A stretch of DNA of 27,163 bases, from NCBI GenBank assembly GCA_016716365.1, contig JADJWM010000013.1:1-27163 (forward strand), written 5' to 3'. The position numbers and the translations under genes are program-made. The notes under the pieces are model-generated. The model had not been told where the DNA came from, did no database searches, and was given only the letters and a program-made list of their open reading frames with translations. Within the stretch, counting starts at the first letter, position 1. Every line of letters begins with the position of its first letter. Source of the DNA: Chloracidobacterium sp. (GTDB lineage: Bacteria; Acidobacteriota; Blastocatellia; Pyrinomonadales; Pyrinomonadaceae). This document shows, piece by piece, positions 1 through 6,925 of this stretch.

Positions 1-614
1 AGCTTCCGGTATCTCCGGCCTCGCATTACTGCATGGGCGGGGTGCGGACCGATCTTCGGGGCCGGAGCACGCTGCCGGGCCTTTATGCCGCCGGCGAGGT
101 CACATGTACCGGCGTCCACGGGGCCAATCGATTGGCTTCGAATTCATTGCTTGAGGGGCTCGTTTTTGGGGCGAGGGCAGGGGAAGCGGCGGCGAAGGAC
201 AATGTAGAATTTCGAATTTCGAATTTCGAAACAGGGAAATCGGAGAATGTATCTGCGGTAGGAGATCCGCGGCTGAGTATTTCGACGGCGGTCAAAAAAC
301 GGGTTAAGCGAGCCATGTGGGAACGGGTCGGCATCCTGCGAGACGAGGAATCGCTAAAGCGGGCGATCGCAGAGTTCGAGCAGATCGCAGCTTCGAACTT
401 GAGCACGTCGTCTCGAAATTTCGTGACGTTGGCGCTGTTGATCGCCCGGGCGGCCCTTTGGCGGGAAGAGTCGCGCGGAGGCCATTTCCGGACAGATTTT
501 CCGGAGCCTTCGGAAGATTGGAAAGTTCATTCGATCCAAAAATTGGGTGCCGAGATCCGGTCAGAGGCGAAGATCGATCCGTCCGGTGAAGCGGCTGCGA
601 CCCGCGCCCCGTAG
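1..614 (+). CDS. nadB: L-aspartate oxidase, C-terminal part (5' end outside window)
   Basis: NadB is an FAD enzyme that oxidises L-aspartate to iminoaspartate, the first step of quinolinate/NAD synthesis from aspartate. The frame is open from base 3, so the gene enters from the left edge. The visible part starts in the conserved PASHYCMGGV stretch and continues through GLYAAGE, TGVHGANRLASNSLLEG (FAD/substrate contacts of the succinate dehydrogenase/fumarate reductase flavoprotein family). The C-terminal helical domain follows, with MWERVGILRD and REESRGGHFRTDFPE, the latter near-diagnostic for NadB. About 204 residues are visible of a usual 530-540. Between the FAD domain and the helical domain lies a linker encoded by a 7-bp tandem repeat (207-227). 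The gene ends about 90 bases before the acyl-CoA ligase start. Confidence 0.95.
   Translation, partial: LPVSPASHYCMGGVRTDLRGRSTLPGLYAAGEVTCTGVHGANRLASNSLLEGLVFGARAGEAAAKDNVEFRISNFETGKSENVSAVGDPRLSISTAVKKRVKRAMWERVGILRDEESLKRAIAEFEQIAASNLSTSSRNFVTLALLIARAALWREESRGGHFRTDFPEPSEDWKVHSIQKLGAEIRSEAKIDPSGEAAATRAP
207..230. repeat. Tandem 7-bp repeat (GAATTTC x3) inside nadB
   Basis: Three perfect head-to-tail copies of GAATTTC occupy 207-213, 214-220 and 221-227, followed by GAA. Three copies are 21 bases, so the reading frame is kept and the protein reads EFRISNFE in the linker before the helical domain. The position is a tolerant interdomain loop. Confidence 0.85.
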
Positions 615-634
615 GCACCAAGCGGCATCGGCAT

Positions 635-663
635 CGGACATAAAGCCTTTTTTGGGTTATAAT
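635..663 (+). promoter_or_regulatory. Sigma70-like promoter of the acyl-CoA ligase gene
   Basis: A perfect TATAAT lies at 658-663. Exactly 17 bases upstream is CGGACA (635-640), matching TTGACA at four of six positions. Transcription would start near 670, leaving a leader of about 36 bases before the ATG at 706. The call rests on sequence match only. Confidence 0.5.
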
Positions 664-705
664 TCAGGGAAAATTACCTTAATTTTCCGAACCAGTGAAT
701 CGAAT

Positions 706-2307
706 ATGACTCAAAGCGCGACTACGCTTAATCTAGCGTCCATCGTCACACACCATGCAAAACTGGCCCCGCAAAAAGAGGCTGTGGTCTGGGGCGATGT
801 ACGTATGACTTACGGCCAACTGGAAGCGATGGCTAACAAGGTGGCGAACGCCTTGACCGAGATGGGTATCGGCCACGGTGACAAGGTTGCACTGAACTGC
901 CCGAACCTGCCTTATTTTCCGATCGTCTATTACGGCATTATGAAGGCCGGTGCGGCGGTCGTCCCGATCTGCGTTCTGTTCACTCCGCGCGAGATCGCAT
1001 ACCAGTTGAAGGACTCGGACGCCAAGGCTTTTTTCGCATTCGAAGGGACCGACGAGCTTCCGATGGGAGCGGCGAGCAAGGCCGCATTCGACGAGGTCGA
1101 TTCGTGCACAGATCTTGTGATCCTGCCAAAGGAGATGATGGGGCCGTCGCCGTTTCCGGAGCATAAGACGCTCACCCAGTTGATCGCGACGAAGTCCGAC
1201 AAATTCGAGAATTATCCGACGGCTCCGGACGACACCTGCGCGATCCTCTACACGTCCGGGACCACAGGACAGCCGAAAGGCGCCGAGCTGACACATCTTA
1301 ATCTTTGGTCCAACATCGTGACCACATACAGCATTCACCTGCCGATGCTCGATTTTACTGATGGCGAGCAAAAGACGGTCCTGATCACGCTGCCGTTGTT
1401 TCACACGACCGGGCAAACGGTGCAGATGAACACGAACATCTACGGCGGGAACCGCGTTGTGCTTTTGCCTCGGTTCGATCCTAAGGCAACGCTTGAAACG
1501 CTTGTCCGCGAGAAGGTGAATTTCTGGGTCGGGGTGCCGACTATGTATTGGGCGTTGCTGAAGTATGTCGATGAGACCGGCTTTGACATAAGCCACATCA
1601 AAGACAGTATGAAGGTCTGCACGTCCGGCGGGGCACCGATGCCCGTCGAGGTGATGAAGGCATTTCAGGACCGCTTTGAAGTGCGCGTCCTCGAGGGCTA
1701 CGGGCTTTCCGAGACATCGCCGCTTGCTACGTTTAACCATTTTGAAAAGCCTTCGAAGCCGGGTACGGTCGGGCAGGCCATCTTTGGCGTCGAGGTAAAG
1801 TGTGTCGATGAGAACGACGTGGAAGTGCCCAGGGGTGAGAGGGGCGAGGTCGTGATCCGCGGGACCAACGTGATGAAGGGTTACTACAAGCGGCCCGAGG
1901 CGACGGCCGAGGCCTTCCGCAACGGATGGTTCCACTCTGGCGACATCGGGATCATGGACGAGGAGGGCTATCTCGCGATCGTTGACCGCAAGAAGGACAT
2001 GATCCTCCGCGGCGGTTACAACATTTATCCGCGGGAGTTGGAAGAGGTGATCATGACCCATCCGGCGATCTCGCTGGTCGCGGTCATCGGTGTGCCGGAC
2101 GATAAGATGGGCGAAGAGGTCAAGGCGTTCTTGGTGCTGAAGGAAGGGGCACAGCTTTCGGACGCGGATTTCATTGATTGGTGCAAGACGCAGTTCGCGG
2201 CCAACAAATATCCGCGCTATGTCGAGTTTCGCGATGCCCTTCCGATAGGTAACACCGGAAAGATCTCGAAGCTGATGCTTCGTGCGGAATTGAAGAAAAG
2301 TGCGTAG
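706..2307 (+). CDS. Long-chain fatty-acid--CoA ligase (ANL superfamily)
   Basis: This enzyme activates a carboxylic acid, probably a long-chain fatty acid, to an acyl-AMP and then to acyl-CoA, feeding beta-oxidation or lipid synthesis. The 533-residue length is typical. The AMP-binding P-loop YTSGTTGQPKG is at about residues 182-192. PLFHTTGQ, EGYGLSETSP (about 329-338), GWFHSGDIG (about 408) and DRKKDMILRGGYNIYPRE (about 427) follow, and GNTGKISK near the C terminus carries the catalytic lysine. The open frame extends back to 547 over the nadB end, but family homology begins just after the ATG at 706, which also fits the promoter at 635-663. Upstream of this ATG there is no clear ribosome binding site. 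Substrate cannot be read reliably; an aryl-CoA ligase is less likely given the LcfB/FadD-like motifs. Confidence 0.9.
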   Translation: MTQSATTLNLASIVTHHAKLAPQKEAVVWGDVRMTYGQLEAMANKVANALTEMGIGHGDKVALNCPNLPYFPIVYYGIMKAGAAVVPICVLFTPREIAYQLKDSDAKAFFAFEGTDELPMGAASKAAFDEVDSCTDLVILPKEMMGPSPFPEHKTLTQLIATKSDKFENYPTAPDDTCAILYTSGTTGQPKGAELTHLNLWSNIVTTYSIHLPMLDFTDGEQKTVLITLPLFHTTGQTVQMNTNIYGGNRVVLLPRFDPKATLETLVREKVNFWVGVPTMYWALLKYVDETGFDISHIKDSMKVCTSGGAPMPVEVMKAFQDRFEVRVLEGYGLSETSPLATFNHFEKPSKPGTVGQAIFGVEVKCVDENDVEVPRGERGEVVIRGTNVMKGYYKRPEATAEAFRNGWFHSGDIGIMDEEGYLAIVDRKKDMILRGGYNIYPRELEEVIMTHPAISLVAVIGVPDDKMGEEVKAFLVLKEGAQLSDADFIDWCKTQFAANKYPRYVEFRDALPIGNTGKISKLMLRAELKKSA

Positions 2308-2416
2308 TTTCGTCGACGTCCGATAGAGCGTTCTGGGCGTCGAAGAAGCATCGGGTCCCGATATTGATCCGAAAGTGTATTAAGAACGTAGTTTTTGAAG
2401 TGTTACGAACATTGGG

Positions 2417-2788
2417 ATGACCCGATCTCTGAGAAGTTATAAGCTGGCGGTATTGATAATTTTCTCGCTTTTTTGCCTGCTTTCTTGCGGAAGCGGCGGG
2501 CCTAAGAAATTCGTCATCTCTGAAAGCAGATCGTATGAAGCGTCCCTCTTCCGTCAGAATTGTGCGATCTGCCATGGGCCCGAGGCTGAAGGAAAGACAT
2601 TATCCGACGGAACCGTTGTGCCGGGACTTCGGCGGGGCGAATTCAAATACCGGTCGGCAAGCGAGATCTACCGGCATATTTCCGAGGGCGGCAATGGAAT
2701 GGTCCCGTTCCGTAACCAACTGACGGAGCGAGAGATCAATATGCTGGTCGAGTTCGTGCAGAGCGACCTGCGGGGCGGGGTTCGCTGA
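2417..2788 (+). CDS. Small lipoprotein c-type cytochrome
   Basis: A 123-residue class I cytochrome c likely to carry electrons at the outside of the cytoplasmic membrane. The N terminus is a lipoprotein signal: basic residues, a hydrophobic stretch and the lipobox LLSC with the lipidated cysteine at position 24. The haem motif CAICH spans residues 49-53, and GNGMVPF near residue 95 supplies a plausible axial methionine. The C-terminal helix LTEREINMLVEFVQ is typical of the fold. It sits 17 bases before the epimerase gene, so the two are probably cotranscribed. The electron donor and acceptor are not apparent. Confidence 0.88.
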   Translation: MTRSLRSYKLAVLIIFSLFCLLSCGSGGPKKFVISESRSYEASLFRQNCAICHGPEAEGKTLSDGTVVPGLRRGEFKYRSASEIYRHISEGGNGMVPFRNQLTEREINMLVEFVQSDLRGGVR

Positions 2789-2804
2789 TGAGGCCGGGAA
2801 AGTT

Positions 2805-3707
2805 ATGAAGGTATTGATCACAGGTGCAACCGGTCTGATCGGAACGGCACTGCGCGATTCTTTCGAAGAGAAGGGGTACGAGATGCTCCTTGCTTCGCGA
2901 AGCGAGCCGAAAAGCGAGTCGTACGTCCGATGGGACAGTGACACCGGCTTTGCCGATGAGGACCTGCCGCGGCTCGAAGGGCTCGATGCGGTGGTACATC
3001 TTGCCGGCGAAAGCATCAGCGGCGGTCTGCGATGGACCGAAGAGAAGAAGCGGGCAATTCGCGACAGCCGTGTATTCGGCACACGGACGATGATAGAGGC
3101 GTTTGCAAAACTCTCCGATAAACCGGACGTTTTTGTCTCGGGTTCCGCGATCGGTTTTTACGGCGACCGTGGTGACGAAGAGATGACCGAGTCGAGCCCG
3201 GCCGGCGACACTTTTTTGTCCGAGGTCAGCAAGGAATGGGAGGCCGAATCTCGTCGGGCGGAGGATATGGGCATCCGCACGGTCCTTCTGCGGACGGGAA
3301 TCGTCCTGTCAAAAGACGGAGGTGCACTCGCCGCGATGCTCACCCCGTTCAAGCTCGGCGCCGGCGGCGTTGTCGGCAGCGGTAAACAATGGATCAGCTG
3401 GGTGTCGCTGGATGACGTTGTCGGCATCATCAACTTTGCCATCGAGAACGAGAAGGTCCGCGGTGCGATCAATGCCGTCGCCCCGAACCCGGTGACTAAC
3501 GAGGAGTTCACAAAGACCCTCGGTTCGGTCCTTTCGCGGCCGACCATCCTCCCGCTGCCCGAATTCGCGGTCAACCTGGTCTTCGGCGAGATGGGCGATG
3601 CGCTGCTGCTCGATTCAACAAAAGTCCTTCCCAAACGGCTGCAGGACGCGGGTTACGAATTCAAATTTACCGAACTTCGAAAGGCTCTCGAGCATGCGAT
3701 CGAATAG
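2805..3707 (+). CDS. TIGR01777-family SDR epimerase (YfcH-like)
   Basis: A 300-residue extended short-chain dehydrogenase/reductase of the TIGR01777 family, whose substrate is not established. The Rossmann NAD(P)-binding motif GATGLIG is at residues 7-13, HLAGESI at 65-71, and the hallmark SGSAIGFYGDRGDE at 112-125. The C-terminal DUF1731-type region with RPTILPLPEF and GDALLLDSTKVLPKRL completes the usual architecture. The start follows a purine-rich GGGAAAG about 6 bases upstream of the ATG. The gene ends only 15 bases from the convergent cyclase gene on the other strand, with no obvious terminator between them. Confidence 0.88.
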   Translation: MKVLITGATGLIGTALRDSFEEKGYEMLLASRSEPKSESYVRWDSDTGFADEDLPRLEGLDAVVHLAGESISGGLRWTEEKKRAIRDSRVFGTRTMIEAFAKLSDKPDVFVSGSAIGFYGDRGDEEMTESSPAGDTFLSEVSKEWEAESRRAEDMGIRTVLLRTGIVLSKDGGALAAMLTPFKLGAGGVVGSGKQWISWVSLDDVVGIINFAIENEKVRGAINAVAPNPVTNEEFTKTLGSVLSRPTILPLPEFAVNLVFGEMGDALLLDSTKVLPKRLQDAGYEFKFTELRKALEHAIE

Positions 3708-3722
3708 ATCGATATGACTTTC

Positions 3723-4505
3723 TCACCTCTCGGTTTTATGGATAAGGACAGGCCTGCTCGGGGCGCAGTCTGACTCGAACGGTGCGATCTGAAGGTTTAA
3801 GAGGTACTCGCCATCCTCGACCTCGTTCGGCACATAGATCAGTTCGGTGATGGTTGAATCAATGCGTGTTGCTTCGTTGATCTCGCAGCTTCCTTCTTCC
3901 ACATTCCAAAAGATCCGGTGATTAATGAGTTTGCCCTCGTCATAGATCCGGTCGATTGACGGGAGGTCGCAGAGAAGGTGTTTGAAGCCGAAGTCAACGA
4001 TGAGCTGAACCGCATCCGGGCTGAAATAGGGCGGGATATTTTGTTCACCATATTCAGCCGTGAGTTTACGGTCATCATTCGGAAGCGTTCGAATGATAAG
4101 CGCTTTCGGACTGGTCCCGGAAGCCGCCCCCATTTCCGACAAAGCCGTTTCCACCGATCGCCTTGTGATTTCTAACTCGCCCGTTTCGGCCATTTTCAGC
4201 GGTTCAGCGGATATGAGATAAGCCGGGATGATCACATCCTGCAAGCAATCGCGGACTGAGATACGCTGATGCGTGATGTGGCCGACGCACTCCGTATGGG
4301 TGCCGCTGCAATGCGGAATGAACGTGTACTGCTCGTAATTTACGCTTGAGCCGGTCCGCGTATCGCCGAGCGGTTTCGCCGTCGCCGGATCGACGCCGAA
4401 CGCGTTCGGCTGCCGGCCGTTGAATCGGAGCGGGATCGAGATGTCAATCCACAGATTCGATTCAAAAGAGAGATCGAGACTGTTGCTTAAAACCGACCCT
4501 GTCAT
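3723..4505 (-). CDS. Cyclase-family metal hydrolase, probable kynurenine formamidase
   Basis: A PF04199 (cyclase/KynB fold) protein that probably hydrolyses N-formyl-L-kynurenine to kynurenine and formate. That substrate is inferred mainly from its place as the last gene of the kynurenine operon. The metal-binding motif reads HCSGTHTECVGH at about residues 65-76, so the HxGTHxDxPxH signature of classical KynB is altered: Glu replaces Asp, and Val-Gly replace the usual proline region. Later conserved blocks are PPYFSPDAVQ and HLLCDLPSIDR. I chose the ATG at 4505, which shares its A with the stop codon of the TPR gene (TAATG, translational coupling). An in-frame ATG at 4526 is possible, but its AAGGA sits directly against the start. 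It could instead be a hydrolase of unknown substrate. Confidence 0.75.
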   Translation of the reverse strand: MTGSVLSNSLDLSFESNLWIDISIPLRFNGRQPNAFGVDPATAKPLGDTRTGSSVNYEQYTFIPHCSGTHTECVGHITHQRISVRDCLQDVIIPAYLISAEPLKMAETGELEITRRSVETALSEMGAASGTSPKALIIRTLPNDDRKLTAEYGEQNIPPYFSPDAVQLIVDFGFKHLLCDLPSIDRIYDEGKLINHRIFWNVEEGSCEINEATRIDSTITELIYVPNEVEDGEYLLNLQIAPFESDCAPSRPVLIHKTER

Positions 4506-5434
4506 TACCCTAACTTGAGGCGCCATTCCTTCAAATGCTGCATGATGTCGTACCTATTTAGTTCTTCCAATGACTCACAAATTTCGAGTGCGCGTCGCTT
4601 ATCTCCAAGGACGTGTAATGCTTGCATCAAATTGATTCCGGTCATTGGTCCGTGTACCTGTGGATCAAAAATCGGTAACATCAAGTCGACCATCTGAACA
4701 ATGTAGCCACTGTTACCCAAGTCACCCGATATCATCATAAATACGTCCGGTGGCAATTCTTTTACTTGCAGAATCTTGCTGTAAAGTTCAACGGCGGAAT
4801 CAATTTTCTTGTTTTCGAGCAGTGCTCGTGCTAACCATAGTTGCGGTCTCCAACTGCCCTTGATTTTTGACACCTGTTCTATAGCTTCATAAAAGCCATC
4901 ATCACCTTTCTCGTCACGTGCGAGTGCGGCAAACCATTTCAATCCGTTTTCCTGATTCGGATCAACATTTAATGCTTGCCATAATGTCTCTTGAGAACCT
5001 TCAATATCACCTTCCTCGGCCTTCACTTTCGCGAGGTTGGTTAATATAATCCCCGACGCGCCTTTTTGATATAAGAAGTCCTCTAGAACAGTTTTCGCTT
5101 CTTTCAAGCGCCTATTCTGCATCAACGTTATTCCAAGAATGGCAGCGCTTCTTTCGGTCTGTTTTTCAATTTCCATTAAGCGTCTGGCGGGTGCGAGGCA
5201 ATCCTCAAAAAATCCGTCCTGGAGGGAGATAACGAGAACGTCGTAAAGTTTGTCCGGATTATCTCTGACTTCTCTGAACTTTTCAGCCAATATCGTTTTC
5301 CTATAGTCATCTTTGGCAATCGCAAATTCGTTTCCGTATTCGTCATATGCAATGACTACATCGTTGCGTTCGTTAGAGGATTGCTTCTGTTCTACATCGG
5401 CATGTGCTCCGAATATTTTCTTAAGAAATCCCAT
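4505..5434 (-). CDS. TPR-repeat protein embedded in the kynurenine operon
   Basis: A 309-residue cytoplasmic protein with no signal peptide or membrane segment. Residues about 90-270 form helical hairpins in the tetratricopeptide pattern, for example ILGITLMQNRRLKEAKTVLE, LTNLAKVKAEEGDIEGSQET and LWLARALLENKKIDSAVELY. The N terminus (MGFLKKIFG) is basic and amphipathic. No enzymatic motif is visible, so a scaffold or protein-interaction role is only a guess. It begins 9 bases after kmo and overlaps the cyclase start by one base, so it is translated within the operon. Base composition is lower than its neighbours: the line at 4741-4800 has 26 of 60 G+C, against 35 of 60 for the kmo line at 6421-6480. 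This suggests later insertion into the operon. Confidence 0.8.
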   Translation of the reverse strand: MGFLKKIFGAHADVEQKQSSNERNDVVIAYDEYGNEFAIAKDDYRKTILAEKFREVRDNPDKLYDVLVISLQDGFFEDCLAPARRLMEIEKQTERSAAILGITLMQNRRLKEAKTVLEDFLYQKGASGIILTNLAKVKAEEGDIEGSQETLWQALNVDPNQENGLKWFAALARDEKGDDGFYEAIEQVSKIKGSWRPQLWLARALLENKKIDSAVELYSKILQVKELPPDVFMMISGDLGNSGYIVQMVDLMLPIFDPQVHGPMTGINLMQALHVLGDKRRALEICESLEELNRYDIMQHLKEWRLKLG

Positions 5435-5443
5435 TTTCTTCGT

Positions 5444-6898
5444 TCAATTTGCCAGTGAATCGACAATGCTCCTTACTTCAGCTAAATTAATCTTGTTCAA
5501 TTCATTCGACGTAGCGCAGATCTCCATCAGGATCTTGTCCTGGGCGTTTCCCCGCAGCTGTGCTTCAGAATAGGGCAGGTCTTCCCGGAAAGTGACCATC
5601 GAATATTTCGAAAAATAATCCGGATAATTTTGCTCCAGCCGCGTTTCGAGCGCCCGTTTTCGCTGGAAAACCGGGTCGGCGGTCGCGTCGCGCATTTCGT
5701 AGAAATTCTCAACGGCCATGTCCTGGATGGCGTCGGTGTTGAGTTTGCGAAGCTGGCCGTATTCCTCATAGGTTCTTTGCCAATCGATCCGGCCGCCCGC
5801 TGACGGCACCCCACTCGGAGATGCTCCGGCGGGGACCCCGCACGCAGGCGGTTCTGACATTTGCTTGTCGATCATTTGAGCAAAAACGCGAACGTCCTCG
5901 AACGCACAGTTCATTCCCTGGCCGTAAAACGGCACCATCGCGTGGGCCGAATCGCCCAGGAGCAGCACCTTGCCGCCTGAGTGCCACGGCCAGCATTTGA
6001 CCGTGCCGAGAAGGCCGGTCGGGTTGGCGAAGAAATCCTCGATTAGGGTCGGCATCAATGGGACGGCGTCGGGGAATTCGCGGGTGAAGAAATCAATAAC
6101 GGAGGCCTCGTCGTTAAGCTCGTCGAATCCAGGTTCAGTGGCACCATCGCTACCGCTCGGGTTTCCCCCTTTGTGGGCAAGGAAAAGCGTGCATGTGAAA
6201 CTGCCGTCGAAATTCGGCAAGGCGATCATCATGAATTTGTGCCGCGGCCAAATGTGAAGGGCGTTTTTTTCGAGCAGGAAATCTCCGTTTTTGCCGGGCG
6301 GAATGTGCAGTTCCTTGTATCCATGATCGAGAAAGACGGAGGTTGAGGAGAAACCGGGCATCTGCGATTCCATCGCCTGACGGACGGGCGAACCGGCACC
6401 ATCGGTCGCGATCACCGTCTCAGGCAAGAGCGAAGAAGCAGACTTATCCGACGCAGCGGAACCCTCAAACTGGACCTCGCCCGATTCGACGTCAAATCCG
6501 GTGCATCGCTCGTTGAAGTGGAATGTGACGTTGTCGTACTTGTCCGCCTCGTTCATCAGTGCGATGTTCAGGCCGGAGCGGGAGATCGAATTTATGTATT
6601 CGCCTTTTCGTCCGCTATAAGGCAGTAGTTTTGTCGCGCCCGAACGGTCGTGGATCATTCGGCCAAACATCGGTACCGCCTCGGCGAGCATGTACGCATC
6701 CATTCCCACCTCGCGGAGTGCGGCGATCCCGCGATCCGACAGGGCGAGATTGATCGAACGCCCGGCCTCGACGGCGTCTTTGCGCATGTCGGGACGCGCT
6801 TCGAAAACGGTCACGTCGAAACCGCGGCGGGCCAGGTAAATTGAAAGGAGCGAGCCGGCGAGGCCCGCACCGATGATCGCGATATTTTTGTCAGGCAT
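5444..6898 (-). CDS. kmo: Kynurenine 3-monooxygenase
   Basis: KMO is an FAD, NADPH and O2-dependent hydroxylase converting L-kynurenine to 3-hydroxykynurenine. The 484-residue protein starts with the dinucleotide-binding GAGLAGSLLSIYLARRG (about 10-26). It contains the KMO-specific EAGRSINLALSDRG, then LHIWPRHKFMMIALPN and FTCTLFL, and the second FAD motif GDSAHAMVPFYGQGMNCAFED. The ending ENFYEMRD and YFSKYSMVTFRE is typical of the family. Residues about 350-369 form an extra Pro/Gly/Ser-rich loop encoded by a repeat-like segment (5793-5851). The start lies 27 bases after the formate dehydrogenase stop; no strong ribosome binding site is seen, so coupling to the upstream gene is likely. Next in the operon is the TPR gene. 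Confidence 0.95.
   Translation of the reverse strand: MPDKNIAIIGAGLAGSLLSIYLARRGFDVTVFEARPDMRKDAVEAGRSINLALSDRGIAALREVGMDAYMLAEAVPMFGRMIHDRSGATKLLPYSGRKGEYINSISRSGLNIALMNEADKYDNVTFHFNERCTGFDVESGEVQFEGSAASDKSASSLLPETVIATDGAGSPVRQAMESQMPGFSSTSVFLDHGYKELHIPPGKNGDFLLEKNALHIWPRHKFMMIALPNFDGSFTCTLFLAHKGGNPSGSDGATEPGFDELNDEASVIDFFTREFPDAVPLMPTLIEDFFANPTGLLGTVKCWPWHSGGKVLLLGDSAHAMVPFYGQGMNCAFEDVRVFAQMIDKQMSEPPACGVPAGASPSGVPSAGGRIDWQRTYEEYGQLRKLNTDAIQDMAVENFYEMRDATADPVFQRKRALETRLEQNYPDYFSKYSMVTFREDLPYSEAQLRGNAQDKILMEICATSNELNKINLAEVRSIVDSLAN
5793..5851. repeat. Inverted-repeat segment inserted in frame in kmo
   Basis: The segment is bounded by CCGCCCGC (5793-5800) and GCAGGCGG (5844-5851), which are inverted repeats with one mismatch. 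Inside is a perfect tight dyad GCGGGG-A-CCCCGC (5829-5841). On the coding strand the element begins with TCAGAACCG, encoding Ser-Glu-Pro, and yields a low-complexity loop. The arrangement resembles a short palindromic (REP-like) element that has landed in a surface loop while keeping frame. Confidence 0.5.
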
Positions 6899-6925
6899 CG
6901 AGGATACGGCCGGTTTCAGATCCCA

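Noticed and set aside
733..2061. Long minus-strand open frame (442 codons) opposite the acyl-CoA ligase gene
   Set aside because: It is the antisense shadow of a well-matched gene; its translation is Arg/His/Leu-rich with no recognisable motif.
2350..2362. Perfect palindrome ATCGGG-T-CCCGAT after the acyl-CoA ligase gene as a terminator
   Set aside because: The one-base loop is too tight for a normal hairpin and there is no T-run after it.
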